Shown here: positions 27,228 through 35,164 of the stretch, piece by piece
Position numbering within the stretch: position 1 is the stretch's first letter
Layout of the letters: every line of letters begins with the position of its first letter
NCBI RefSeq assembly: GCF_900172355.1
Contig: NZ_FWFZ01000007.1
Location: forward strand, 124,001-188,000
Direction: 5' to 3'
From: Roseisalinus antarcticus
GTDB taxonomy: Bacteria > Pseudomonadota > Alphaproteobacteria > Rhodobacterales > Rhodobacteraceae
Length of the DNA stretch: 64,000 nt
Notes under the pieces: model-generated
The model's input: the letters and a program-made list of their open reading frames with translations, nothing else
What the model was told of the DNA's origin: nothing
The model's database searches: none
Position numbers and translations under genes: made by a program

Positions 27228-28373
27228 TTGAGCATGGGGTTTCAGTTCCAGGCTGTGCCGGCGCTGGCGGCGCAGCTGACCGCCGACCGGGCGCTGAGCT
27301 TTGCCGCCCTTGGCTCCCTCGCGGGGGCTTACCTGTTGCCCGGCGTGGTCGCGGCCCTGGGCAGCGGCTGGCTGGGTCAGCGGTTGGGAGACATTCGCAC
27401 CGCCCTGTGGGGGCTGGGCATGATGACCCTGGCGGGGGTCTGCGGTTGGCTGGCCGAAAGCTTTGGCGCCGCGCTCTTGTGGCGGGTCGTGGCGGGCTGC
27501 GGGGCCGTCGGGCTGAACGTGATGCTCACCAAGATGGCGGCGGACTGGTTCCAGGATCGCGACGATCTGCCGACCGCCATGGGAGTTCTGGTCTCGAGCT
27601 GGCCGGCGGGGATTGCCCTGGCGATGGTCGTCGTGCCGCCCGTGGCGCTGTGGATGGGGCTTGGCGTCGCGATGATCCTGCCTGCCGTGGTCGCCGGGGC
27701 CGCGCTGGGGTTGCTGGCGCTCGTGTGGAGGGCGCCGCCCTCGCGGGGCGGAACGGTGCGGACCGGCTCGGCGGGGTGGCTCACGCGCCGCGAACTGGCG
27801 CTGGTGTTGATCGCGGGCGGGATCTGGGCGCTTTACAACACCTCGCTGATCGCGGTGATCGCCTGGACACCGGGCCTGCTGCAGGCGCGCGGCGTCGACG
27901 CCATCGCCGCCGCCGCAGCCGTGAGCCTGATCGGCTGGCTGGCCATCCTGTCGGTTGCGGCGGGCGGATGGCTGGCGGCGCGGTCGCCATGGCGCGATCT
28001 GCCGGCGCTGGCCTGTTTCGGGCTCTCGATCGCCGGATATCTGGCGATCATCGCATCGGGAGCCGCCGCGGCCTCGCCCTGGGCGATGGCGGCCATGGGG
28101 CTGGTCTTCGGTCCGGCGGCGGCCGTGATCATGACACTTCCGGTCGAGGCCTCTCGGCCGCAGGTGCGGGCCTTGACCATGGGTCTATATCTTGCGGTCT
28201 ACTACCTGTTCATGGGTGTGGGCCCGCCGATGTTGGGCGCCCTGCGGGACGTCACCGGGTCTGCGGCGGCCCCGCTTCATGCAGGGGCGGCGATGCTGGT
28301 CGGCTGCCTTGTCCTGTGGGCCGGGTTTCGCGGCCTGCAGCGACGCGGACCAGAGACGGCCCTCGGCAGCTGA
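27228..28373 (+). CDS. MFS transporter
   Basis: Major-facilitator permease of 381 residues with about 12 hydrophobic helices. The loop GWLGQRLGDIRTALWG between helices 2 and 3 is the MFS motif A position (G-x3-D/R-R-x-G-R/K-like). Substrate unknown; cyanate/nitrate-type MFS proteins look similar. The TTG at 27228 is the first usable start, but family-like sequence continues upstream without a break to about 27180 (ISDAWKILAALTLAR), where only non-standard starts exist. A GTG at 27176 is one base out of frame. The true start may be atypical, or a frameshift hit the first codons. Confidence 0.72.
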   Translation: MSMGFQFQAVPALAAQLTADRALSFAALGSLAGAYLLPGVVAALGSGWLGQRLGDIRTALWGLGMMTLAGVCGWLAESFGAALLWRVVAGCGAVGLNVMLTKMAADWFQDRDDLPTAMGVLVSSWPAGIALAMVVVPPVALWMGLGVAMILPAVVAGAALGLLALVWRAPPSRGGTVRTGSAGWLTRRELALVLIAGGIWALYNTSLIAVIAWTPGLLQARGVDAIAAAAAVSLIGWLAILSVAAGGWLAARSPWRDLPALACFGLSIAGYLAIIASGAAAASPWAMAAMGLVFGPAAAVIMTLPVEASRPQVRALTMGLYLAVYYLFMGVGPPMLGALRDVTGSAAAPLHAGAAMLVGCLVLWAGFRGLQRRGPETALGS

Positions 28374-28396
28374 GGGACGAGTCGGCCCGCGCGGTG

Positions 28397-29566
28397 TCAG
28401 AGCCGGTTGAGAAGCTCCCGGGTCGGCCAGGCGTCGGCCGGCAGGCCGAGGCGGACCTGTTCCCGCTGCACCGCCTCGCGGGTCTTTTCGCCCAGGATGC
28501 CGTCGACGCCGCCAACGTCGTGGCCCCGCGCCACCAGTCTCTGCTGAAGCTGAAGCATCTCTTCGCCCGAAAGGCCCGGGTCGGGGTTTCCGGCGTCGTA
28601 GACCGGCGCCCCCATCAGGCGGGTGGCGAAATAGGCGGCCGTGGTGACGTAGACGAGGCTTTGGTTCCATTCGAAATATACGTTGAAATTGGGGTAGGCG
28701 AGGAAGGCCGGCCCATTGCGCCCCATGGGCAGCAGGACCGAGGCCTGCAGGTCCGGGGCACCCAGCGCACCGGTGCGGGCCTGCACGCCGAGGGCCTGCC
28801 AATCGGCGACCAAAAGCGAATGGTCGAGCCCGGTAAGCGTAAGGTCGAGCCCGTCTGGCACCACGATTTCCTGCAGCCAGGGCTGACCGGGACGCCAGCC
28901 CAGATCCGACAGCATCGCGGCCCCGGACAACAGCGCGTCGGCGGCGGAGGTCTTGAGCGTGACGTGGCCGTCGCCGTCGCCGTCGCGGCCGTTGGTCAGG
29001 ATGTCCTCGGGCAGCATCTGGACCTGGCCGATCTCTCCGGCCCAGGCGCCGGTGGTGGTCGCGGGGTCGAGGTCGCCGCGGGCGAAGAGCTCGATCGCGG
29101 CGAAGATCTGTGGCCGGAAAAGCTCTGGCCGGCGGCAGTCGTGGGCCAGGGTCACCAGCGCGTTGACCGTGTTGTAGTCGCCCTGGACCGCGCCGTAGTC
29201 GGTCTCGAACGCCCAGAAGGCGAGCAGGACCCCGGGGGGGATGCCGTAATCGGCCTCGATCCGGGCGAAGGTATCGGCATGGCGGTCGGCATTTCTGCGG
29301 CCGTTGTCGATGCGATTCTGCGAGATCAGGCGGCGGGAGAAGTCGATGAAGTCGCGCTGGAACACGCCCTGGCGGCGGTCGGCGGCGATCACCGACGGGT
29401 CCTGCCGGACCGAGGCGAAGAAGGCCTCGACCGTCTCGCGGGGCTGGCCGGCGTCGATGGCCTCGGCCTTTAGATCGTCGATGAAGGCGGGGAAGGGGCC
29501 GCCGCATTCCTGTGCCGAGGCGCTGCCGGCGGCACATGTGAGGGCGAGGATTTTCAGGGTGCGCAT
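28397..29566 (-). CDS. Lytic murein transglycosylase B-like (GH103) with peptidoglycan-binding domain
   Basis: A 389-residue periplasmic enzyme: signal peptide MRTLKILALTCAAGSASA, GH103 domain about 22-320, and PG_binding_1 domain about 330-389 (LQQRLVARGHDVGGVDGILG). The catalytic Glu121 lies in FWAFETDYG, as in MltB. IGQVQMLPEDIL and YPNFNVYFEWNQSLVY are typical of the family. GGGAGA precedes the start at 29566. It lacks a lipobox, so it is probably soluble. It converges with the MFS gene. Confidence 0.92.
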   Translation of the reverse strand: MRTLKILALTCAAGSASAQECGGPFPAFIDDLKAEAIDAGQPRETVEAFFASVRQDPSVIAADRRQGVFQRDFIDFSRRLISQNRIDNGRRNADRHADTFARIEADYGIPPGVLLAFWAFETDYGAVQGDYNTVNALVTLAHDCRRPELFRPQIFAAIELFARGDLDPATTTGAWAGEIGQVQMLPEDILTNGRDGDGDGHVTLKTSAADALLSGAAMLSDLGWRPGQPWLQEIVVPDGLDLTLTGLDHSLLVADWQALGVQARTGALGAPDLQASVLLPMGRNGPAFLAYPNFNVYFEWNQSLVYVTTAAYFATRLMGAPVYDAGNPDPGLSGEEMLQLQQRLVARGHDVGGVDGILGEKTREAVQREQVRLGLPADAWPTRELLNRL

Positions 29567-29644
29567 TGTCTCTCCCAACGTCTGTTGCGGTCAAGGGTAG
29601 CAAGGGGTGGCGGCGGTGCACAGCGCCGACTGGCAGGAGCCTGC

Positions 29645-30550
29645 TCAGATCAGTGTGGACAGGGCGAGGGCGCCGAGACCGATGGCCCAGCTGCGCCAGA
29701 GGATGCGGGCCGCGGAGTCGATCTCGGCCGGTCCGGGGGATCGGCCTCCAACCGGATGGACGAACGGGTCGTCGGTCAGGGTGCCGCCATAGCTGCGGGG
29801 GCCGGCCAGCGCGGTATCTATGGCGCGGGCCATGGCGGCCTCGGGCCAGCCCGCGTTCGGCGAGCGGTGCCTGTTGGCATCCGCGAAGAACCCGCGCCAG
29901 TGTCGGGGGGCGCCGGCGGCAAGCCAGATCAGCAGCGCCGTGAGGCGGGCCGGAACCAGGTTCAGCAGGTCGTCGAGACGGGCTGAAGCCCAGCCGAACG
30001 CCGCGTGTCGGGGGGTGCGATGGCCGATCATGCTGTCGGCGGTGTTGACCGCCTTGTAGGCGACGAGCGCTGGCAGGCCGCCAAGCAGGAACCAGAACGC
30101 CGGCGCGGTGACGCCGTCAGAGAGGTTTTCCGCGGCGCTTTCGATGGCGGCGCGGGCGACGGCGGCCTCGTCCATGGCGGCGGTATCGCGGCCGACGATC
30201 ATCGCGACCGAGGCGCGGCCGTCGGGAAGGGACAGGCGGAGCGTATTGGCCACCTGTCGGACATGGTCGGACAGGGATCGCTGGGCCAGCAGGATCGCGG
30301 TGACGACGATTTCGGCGAGCTGGCCGGGAAGGGCGGCGAGGGCGGCGCCCAGGGCGAGCGCCGCGGCGAGCAGGAAGGTCAGCGCGAGCACGCCCTTCGC
30401 GCGGCGATTGCGGCCTTGGTTCAGCTGTCGGTCGAGGGCGCCGACCGCGCGGCCAGCGAGCACCGCGGGGTGGGGCAGGCGTGTCCAGAGCCAGCGCGGC
30501 TCACCCAGCAGCGCGTCGAGGAGCAAGGCTACGACGAGGGCGGTTGTCAT
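29645..30550 (-). CDS. cobD: Adenosylcobinamide-phosphate synthase (CbiB/CobD)
   Basis: Integral membrane protein of 301 residues that attaches aminopropanol (phosphate) to the f-side carboxyl of adenosylcobyric acid. Family features are [14 protein letters not shown] and [14 protein letters not shown] at the N-terminus, [20 protein letters not shown], and [15 protein letters not shown]. Its ATG overlaps the cobC stop (ATGA), and the bases just before it belong to a dispersed repeat. It is last in the DUF1636-cobC-cobD unit. Confidence 0.95.
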   Translation of the reverse strand: MTTALVVALLLDALLGEPRWLWTRLPHPAVLAGRAVGALDRQLNQGRNRRAKGVLALTFLLAAALALGAALAALPGQLAEIVVTAILLAQRSLSDHVRQVANTLRLSLPDGRASVAMIVGRDTAAMDEAAVARAAIESAAENLSDGVTAPAFWFLLGGLPALVAYKAVNTADSMIGHRTPRHAAFGWASARLDDLLNLVPARLTALLIWLAAGAPRHWRGFFADANRHRSPNAGWPEAAMARAIDTALAGPRSYGGTLTDDPFVHPVGGRSPGPAEIDSAARILWRSWAIGLGALALSTLI

Positions 30551-31548
30551 GGCCGCCGGACGACGCTCGCCTGCGGCATCGCCCCGCCCGCCGTCCCTCG
30601 GGCGGCCGCGCCGGCGATGGCTGTTTCGAGCTGTTGCCAGTGGTCCGGGTGCGGAAGGCCCAGGCGGAGCCAGCGGTCAGAGTAGGGGAAGATCCGCGAC
30701 CAGACGCGGCTGGCGGCCAGGCGGGCCTGCCAGGCTGCGGCGTCCGCTGTCTCGTAGAGCCGGAAGAGGGGGGTGCCGCCGATGGGCCGGGCGCCCTGGG
30801 CCGTCATGAGTTTGTCGAGGTGCGCGGCATCCGCCGCGAGGCGTCCGCGTGTCGCGGCGGCCCACTCTCTGTCCCGCAGTGCGCACGCTCCGATCCGCAG
30901 GGCGGGGCCGGAGACCGGCCAGGGCCCCAGTCGTTCGGCCAGATCCGACATCGTGTCGGGATGGGCGATGGCGAAGCCGAGGCGAAGCCCGGCGAGCCCC
31001 CAGAACTTGCCGAAGCTCTTGAGGATGAGCGTGCCTGGGCGGGCGGTCGCCGCGATATGGCTTTTGTCGGGCCAGATATCGCAGAAGCTTTCGTCGACAA
31101 TGGTCAGGCGGGATGTGCCAGGAAGGTCCCAGAGCCGGCCGTCGGGATTGTTGGGATGCACCCGGATGGTGGTCGGGGCCGGGGCCGCTTCGGTGACGGT
31201 GCGGCCGTGGAGGCGGGCCGCGGCGGCATGCTCGTTGTAGGTGGGGCCGGGGATGTGGATCGGGCCCGGCGGGGCGATCTCGGGCAGGCGCACGATCAGG
31301 GCCGAGGCGCCGGGGGCTGCGACGATGTCGGCCGCATCGGGCACGTTCCAGGCCGCGCGGGCGGCCTCGATCAACCGGGCGGTGGCGGCGGCATCGGGCA
31401 GGGCCGTCCACGCAGCGGGGTCCAGATCGGGCAGCTCGTAGGGCAAAGGATTGATACCGGTCGAGAGATCCAGCCAGTCCGGCCGCCGCCCCCCGTAGCT
31501 GGCGATGGCGGCGTCGAGGCCGCCGCCGTGATCCCGCCCGGATGTCAT
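30547..31548 (-). CDS. cobC: CobC, threonine-phosphate decarboxylase-like PLP enzyme
   Basis: A 333-residue class I/II aminotransferase-fold protein that supplies (R)-1-amino-2-propanol phosphate for cobinamide assembly together with Cob[14 protein letters not shown] is the N-terminal substrate loop. [21 protein letters not shown] and [13 protein letters not shown] are PLP-contact motifs, and the PLP Lys lies in [18 protein letters not shown]. The last 16 residues ([16 protein letters not shown]) are encoded by a copy of the dispersed palindromic repeat and are probably an added tail. It overlaps DUF1636 upstream and cobD downstream by ATGA. Confidence 0.92.
   Translation of the reverse strand: MTSGRDHGGGLDAAIASYGGRRPDWLDLSTGINPLPYELPDLDPAAWTALPDAAATARLIEAARAAWNVPDAADIVAAPGASALIVRLPEIAPPGPIHIPGPTYNEHAAAARLHGRTVTEAAPAPTTIRVHPNNPDGRLWDLPGTSRLTIVDESFCDIWPDKSHIAATARPGTLILKSFGKFWGLAGLRLGFAIAHPDTMSDLAERLGPWPVSGPALRIGACALRDREWAAATRGRLAADAAHLDKLMTAQGARPIGGTPLFRLYETADAAAWQARLAASRVWSRIFPYSDRWLRLGLPHPDHWQQLETAIAGAAARGTAGGAMPQASVVRRP
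30551..30605 (+). repeat. Dispersed palindromic repeat, copy D, inside the cobC 3' end
   Basis: The element, with right half ATCGCCCCGCCCGCCGTCCC, lies within the coding sequence of cobC on the opposite strand and ends just before the cobD start codon. It is the only copy in the window within a gene. Confidence 0.75.
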
Positions 31549-31910
31549 TCGGGCAGCGGGGGGTGGCGCGTGACGAAGTGCCCCTTGATCTCTTGCGGCC
31601 ATTGCCGGTAGGGCACCTGCCCGGTCTCGGACGCCGCGTGCAACGCCGCGTAATCGAGGATCGCCCGGGCGGCTTCAGGCGTGGGTTCGAACCGGCCGAG
31701 AGTGTAGCAGAGCTTTCCCCGGGCCTGGATCGTGATGTTGCACCCCTGGGTGCAGCCCATCAGGCAGGAGACGCGCCGCAGGGCGAGGTCCCCGTCGCGG
31801 AAAGCGGATTCGATCAGCTCCGCCAGCACCTCGCCATCGGTGCGGCCCATCGGTCCGGCCTCCCAGCCCTCGCGCTTGCAGGTGTCGCAGATGGTGATCC
31901 AGGTTGTCAT
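31545..31910 (-). CDS. DUF1636 family metal-binding protein
   Basis: A 121-residue protein with a thioredoxin-like ferredoxin pattern. Four Cys-containing segments (ITICDTCKREGW, VSCLMGCTQGCNIT, KLCYTL) could hold a metal or [2Fe-2S] cluster. DUF1636 genes are recurrently found in cobalamin loci of alphaproteobacteria, and here the gene is translationally coupled to cobC. Its function is not established; a role in cobalt handling or redox steps is an inference from context and Cys content. The start at 31910 is MTTWITICD. Confidence 0.85.
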   Translation of the reverse strand: MTTWITICDTCKREGWEAGPMGRTDGEVLAELIESAFRDGDLALRRVSCLMGCTQGCNITIQARGKLCYTLGRFEPTPEAARAILDYAALHAASETGQVPYRQWPQEIKGHFVTRHPPLPE

Positions 31911-32183
31911 GCAGGGTCTCGCGAGTTTGGCCGGGCCGGGACGGTTGAAGCGGAAGCGGGGCGGCGACGCAAGCCCCCCTTCCGGGTGGGCCCACCCGGC
32001 GGGATATCGCCGGTCGGAGAGACGCCCGCAGGAAGTAACCTTCTCTTAGGAAATTCCAATTTAGTTTGTTTTGGCGATACACGGCCCGGAGAAACGGCCC
32101 GCGGTCGCGGCAGTTGCGTCTGACACGGTTCCCTGGCCGGGCCGCGACCGGTTCGCAATGCACCGGAAAGATGGACTTGCCAC
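31911..32183. other. Divergent intergenic region between DUF1636 and response regulator
   Basis: This 273-base gap contains an AT-rich island at about 32036-32075, unusual for the window. An inverted GGGCCC-type hairpin lies near 31994-32003 (GGGTGGGCCCACCC). No B12 box was found on either strand. Promoters for both flanking genes probably lie here. Confidence 0.4.
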
Positions 32184-32540
32184 ATGAGACTTCTGATCGT
32201 CGAGGATGACATCGCGCTTTGCCAGCTTTGGGGGCGGCATCTGGCGCGGGCGGGACATGAGGTGACGCTCTGCCACGACGGGCGGCGGGCGATCGACCTG
32301 CTGTGCGTGACGGGCTACGATGTCATCGTGCTTGACCTCGTTCTGTCGTCGGGCTCCGCCCTCGGCGTGGCGGAATATGCCGAGGTGCGACAGCCGGAGG
32401 CGAAGGTCATGTTCGTCACGAACACGACCTTCTTTTCCGACGGCTCGATCTTTGCGTTGAACGGCAATGCCTGCGCCTATCTTCCGACCGACACACTGCC
32501 CGAAGATCTCGCCGCCATGGTGGAGCATCACGGCCGCTAG
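32184..32540 (+). CDS. Single-domain response regulator with degenerate switch Lys
   Basis: A 118-residue receiver domain without an output domain. The acidic pair is VEDD (residues 7-9), the phosphorylation site Asp51 lies in IVLDLVL, and Thr79 is in FVTNTT. The Lys expected after the fifth strand (as K109 of CheY) is replaced: the segment reads AYLPTDTLPED. Phosphorylation may be slow or signalling altered. No histidine kinase is adjacent. Its stop shares CTAG with that of the convergent reductase gene. Confidence 0.82.
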   Translation: MRLLIVEDDIALCQLWGRHLARAGHEVTLCHDGRRAIDLLCVTGYDVIVLDLVLSSGSALGVAEYAEVRQPEAKVMFVTNTTFFSDGSIFALNGNACAYLPTDTLPEDLAAMVEHHGR

Positions 32541-33529
32541 GATCTGCGGCCGTGGGGGGCGTCGAAATCGAGGAGGGGCCCGATCGGGACGATCCTGTGC
32601 GGATTGATGGATTCGTGGCTGTAGTGGTAGTGCCGGGTGATGTGGTCGAGGTGGACGGTGTCGCCCACGCGGCTGTGGTCCGGCGCGACCCACTGGAACA
32701 ATTCGCGCGTGTGGCCCCAGATGTTCGGGTAGTCGACAATCCGGGTGCGGTTGCACTTGAAATGCCCATGATAGACGCTGTCGAACCGGACGAGGGTCGG
32801 AAACAGGCGCCAGTCCGCCTCGGTGATGCGGTCGCCGGTCAGATAGCGGTTGCGCGAAAGCAGATCCTCCAGCCAGTCGAGCGTGTCGAAGAGCGCCCCC
32901 GCAGCCCGGTCATAGGCCTTCTGGCTGGTGGCAAAGCCGGCTCGGTAGACCCCGTTGTTCAAGGTGTCGTAGATGCGTTCGTTGATCGGTTCGATCTTTT
33001 CGCGCAGCTCTTCGGGCCAGAAATCCTGGGTGTCGCCGGTGATCTCGTCGAAGGCCGAATTGAACATGCGGATGATCTCGGAACTTTCGTTCGAGACGAT
33101 GGTCTCGGTTTTCTTGTCCCAGAGCACGGGGACCGTGACCCGCGCGGTCACGTCCGGCCGCGCACGGGTGTAGATGTCGCGCAGGAAGTCCACGCCATAG
33201 AGCGTGTCGCCCGTGGCGCCAGGGAAATCCGGGTCCAGTTTCCAGCCGTCGTCGAGCATGTCGGGGTGGACGACCGAGCTGCCGATATGGGACTCGAGGC
33301 CCTTCAGCTTGCGGAAGATCAGCGAGCGGTGCGCCCAGGGGCAGGCATAGCTGACATAGAGGTGGTAGCGGCCGGATTCGGCCGGATAGCCCCCATCGCC
33401 CGAGGGGCCGGGTGACCCATCCGCGGTGATCCAGTTCCGGAAGGATGCGTTCGGTCGTTTGAATTCGCCGTCTGTGGCGCCCTTTTCGGGCGGATTGACG
33501 TGCCATGCGCCGTCGATCAGCTGGCCCAT
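32537..33529 (-). CDS. Glutathionyl-hydroquinone reductase (YqjG/EcM4-type, Xi-class GST)
   Basis: A 330-residue Xi-class glutathione transferase that removes glutathione from S-glutathionyl-hydroquinones. The catalytic Cys63 lies in YACPWAHRSLI, the class signature. VPVLWDKKTETIVSNESSEI is the glutathione-site segment with cis-Pro and SNES. RFDSVYHGHFKCN and TRELFQWVA occur in the C-terminal helical domain. The start at 33529 (MGQLIDGAWHV) fits family N-termini. It is a single gene; no quinone-degradation genes are nearby. Confidence 0.93.
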   Translation of the reverse strand: MGQLIDGAWHVNPPEKGATDGEFKRPNASFRNWITADGSPGPSGDGGYPAESGRYHLYVSYACPWAHRSLIFRKLKGLESHIGSSVVHPDMLDDGWKLDPDFPGATGDTLYGVDFLRDIYTRARPDVTARVTVPVLWDKKTETIVSNESSEIIRMFNSAFDEITGDTQDFWPEELREKIEPINERIYDTLNNGVYRAGFATSQKAYDRAAGALFDTLDWLEDLLSRNRYLTGDRITEADWRLFPTLVRFDSVYHGHFKCNRTRIVDYPNIWGHTRELFQWVAPDHSRVGDTVHLDHITRHYHYSHESINPHRIVPIGPLLDFDAPHGRRS

Positions 33530-33878
33530 TTGTTTTTCTCCTATAACTCTTTGATTTCTTAGATATGGGATCCTCGGGGCGCGGAAACCCCGGCGAGAGC
33601 GCAGGGGCTCGCGCACTCGCGCACAGGCCGGTGGACGACGCTCGCCTTCGGCATCGCCCCGCCCACCGTCCCTTTGCCGTCACACCGGGGGCCGGCCGCC
33701 GGTTTGCGTTTGCGTGTCGTACGCCGGCGCGGTATCGCGGAAAAAGACGAAGCCCGGACCGGGCCAGACAGGAGGTGCCGAGTGGATCGACCCGTACCGG
33801 GGATCTTGCCGGCACATCGTCGATGGCGGAACCACCGCCGGCGCTCCTGTCCGCAACTGATGACATGGAGGTGCGCCC
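33530..33878. other. Divergent intergenic region upstream of the cbiX-cobM operon
   Basis: This 349-base gap contains repeat copy E (33628-33680) and GC-rich inverted segments near 33740-33870. The sequence GCCAGACAGGAGGTGCC (33755-33771) only faintly resembles a B12 box and lacks the other riboswitch blocks. ATGGAGGTG just before 33879 is the ribosome site of the next gene. Confidence 0.45.
33628..33680 (+). repeat. Dispersed palindromic repeat, copy E
   Basis: GGTGGACGACGCTCGCC on the left and ATCGCCCCGCCCACCGTCCC on the right, in the divergent region between the hydroquinone reductase and cobalamin genes. Confidence 0.75.
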
Positions 33879-34103
33879 ATGAAGATACAGATTCGCCAGA
33901 TTGTTCCGCTGCTTCTGCTGGCCGCGACGACCGCCGATGCCCATCCGGGGCATCTGGCCGAGGTCGCGGGCCACGGCCACTGGATCGGCGCCGCCGCCAT
34001 CGGACTGGCCGTGCTGGTCGGGATATGGGGCAAGCTGAAGGACCGAGAGGCGGCCGATTCGGGCGATGAACCCGAAGAGACCGGCGACGAGGCCGAGGCA
34101 TGA
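33879..34103 (+). CDS. Small His-containing membrane protein leading the cbiX-cobM operon
   Basis: A 74-residue protein: signal or anchor MKIQIRQIVPLLLLAATTADA, then HPGHLAEVAGHGHWIG, one helix (AAAIGLAVLVGIWG), and an acidic C-tail (ADSGDEPEETGDEAEA). The His cluster just after the likely cleavage site recalls HupE-type N-termini (HPxGG) and suggests periplasmic metal binding. Its stop overlaps the cbiX start (ATGA). Similar small proteins occur in Rhodobacterales cobalamin loci, but no function is established; a cobalt-handling role is inferred. Confidence 0.75.
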   Translation: MKIQIRQIVPLLLLAATTADAHPGHLAEVAGHGHWIGAAAIGLAVLVGIWGKLKDREAADSGDEPEETGDEAEA

Positions 34104-35164
34104 CGACGGGGGTCTTGCTCTGCGGGCACGGGTCCCGGTCGGCATCGGCGGTCGCGGAATTCGCGACCCTGGCGGACAAGCTTCCGCCCCTCCTGCCGCC
34201 CGACTGGCAGACGGAATACGGCTACCTCGAGTTTGCGAACCCTGTTCTGCGCGACGCGCTCGACAGGCTGCGGGACAAGGGCTGCGACAGAATCTTGGCG
34301 GTGCCCGGAATGCTGTTCGCCGCGATGCATGCCAAGAACGACATCCCGACGGTGCTCAACACTTACGCGGCCGAGCACGGGATCACGATCCAGTACGGCC
34401 GGGAACTTGGTGTCGATCCCAAGATGATCGCCGCCGCAGCCGCCCGGATCGAAGAGGCGCTCGACGATTCCGTGCCGCGGCATGAGACCTGTCTCGTCGT
34501 CATCGGACGCGGCGCCTCGGACCCCGATGCCAACGGGAACGTCGCCAAGGTCGCGCGGATGCTGCACGAGGGCATGGGCTTCGGCTGGTGCGAGGTGGGC
34601 TATTCGGGCGTCACCTTCCCCCTGGTCGAGCCCTGCCTCAGCCATGTGGCAAGGCTCGGCTACAAGCGGGTCGTCGTGTTCCCCTACTTCCTGTTCTCGG
34701 GGATCCTGATCGACCGGATCTATGGCTTCACCGATGCCGTCGCCGAGCGGCATCCGGAGATCGAATTTCTCAAGGCCCCCTATCTCGGGGATCATCCGTC
34801 GGTTCTCGCCACCTTCGCGGAGCGGGTCACTGAACTGGTCGGCGAGGTTCCGCCGCCGAATTGCGCCATGTGCAAATACCGCACGCAGGTGCTGGGGTTC
34901 GAGGCGGATGTCGGCGCGGTCCAGGAAAGCCACCACCACCACGTGGAAGGTCAGGGCGCCCAGGCGCCCGGGTCCAACGTGGCCGATTGCGCCCTGTGCG
35001 ACACGTTCTGCACCGGGCTCTGCAGGCTCGATGACGCCGGCCATGCGCACGGCCACGATCATCATCACGACCATCACCATCATGACCACCACCATCACGC
35101 GCCATATCCCCACGCGGACCACCCCCACGGCCCGGAAAGCGCCCGGAAGACGGCGAAGTCATGA
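34100..35164 (+). CDS. cbiX: CbiX-type sirohydrochlorin chelatase with long Cys/His-rich tail
   Basis: A 354-residue class II chelatase made of two CbiX domains. The first has the catalytic His10 in LLCGHGSR; the second (about 130-250) has LVVIGRGASDPDANGN, where Arg stands in place of the usual His. YSGVTFPLVEPCLSHVARLG follows. The C-terminal tail has CAMCKYR, CALCDTFCTGLC and then about 25 His in HHDHHHHDHHHH-type runs. This could bind an Fe-S cluster and store divalent metal. CbiX normally inserts cobalt early (anaerobic route), which is unexpected beside CobN. It is translationally coupled to the small His protein upstream. Confidence 0.88.
   Translation: MTTGVLLCGHGSRSASAVAEFATLADKLPPLLPPDWQTEYGYLEFANPVLRDALDRLRDKGCDRILAVPGMLFAAMHAKNDIPTVLNTYAAEHGITIQYGRELGVDPKMIAAAAARIEEALDDSVPRHETCLVVIGRGASDPDANGNVAKVARMLHEGMGFGWCEVGYSGVTFPLVEPCLSHVARLGYKRVVVFPYFLFSGILIDRIYGFTDAVAERHPEIEFLKAPYLGDHPSVLATFAERVTELVGEVPPPNCAMCKYRTQVLGFEADVGAVQESHHHHVEGQGAQAPGSNVADCALCDTFCTGLCRLDDAGHAHGHDHHHDHHHHDHHHHAPYPHADHPHGPESARKTAKS

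Noticed and set aside
24926-27235. 769-codon open frame antisense to smc
   Set aside because: Shadow of the extremely GC-biased smc coiled coil; Arg/Leu/Gln/His-rich without domains.
31675-31700. tRNA T-loop-like GGTTCGAACC
   Set aside because: It is coding sequence of the DUF1636 gene (GRFEPTP) and no cloverleaf can be drawn around it.
31985-32060. Glycine-riboswitch-like words (GGAGAGAC ... GGAAGTAACC ... TCTCTTAGGAAA)
   Set aside because: The order and spacing do not leave room for the P3 arms and the CTCAGG/GGACAGAG blocks are missing; the downstream gene is a response regulator, not glycine-related.
33755-33771. B12-box-like GCCAGACAGGAGGTGCC upstream of the cbiX-cobM operon
   Set aside because: It does not match AGCCAGGAGACCTGCC, and the other conserved cobalamin riboswitch blocks are absent in the right order. 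The real riboswitch at 23160-23345 matches all of them.
35040-35110. CAT/CAC-rich tandem tract
   Set aside because: It encodes the poly-His tail of the CbiX-type chelatase; codon repetition follows from the protein sequence.
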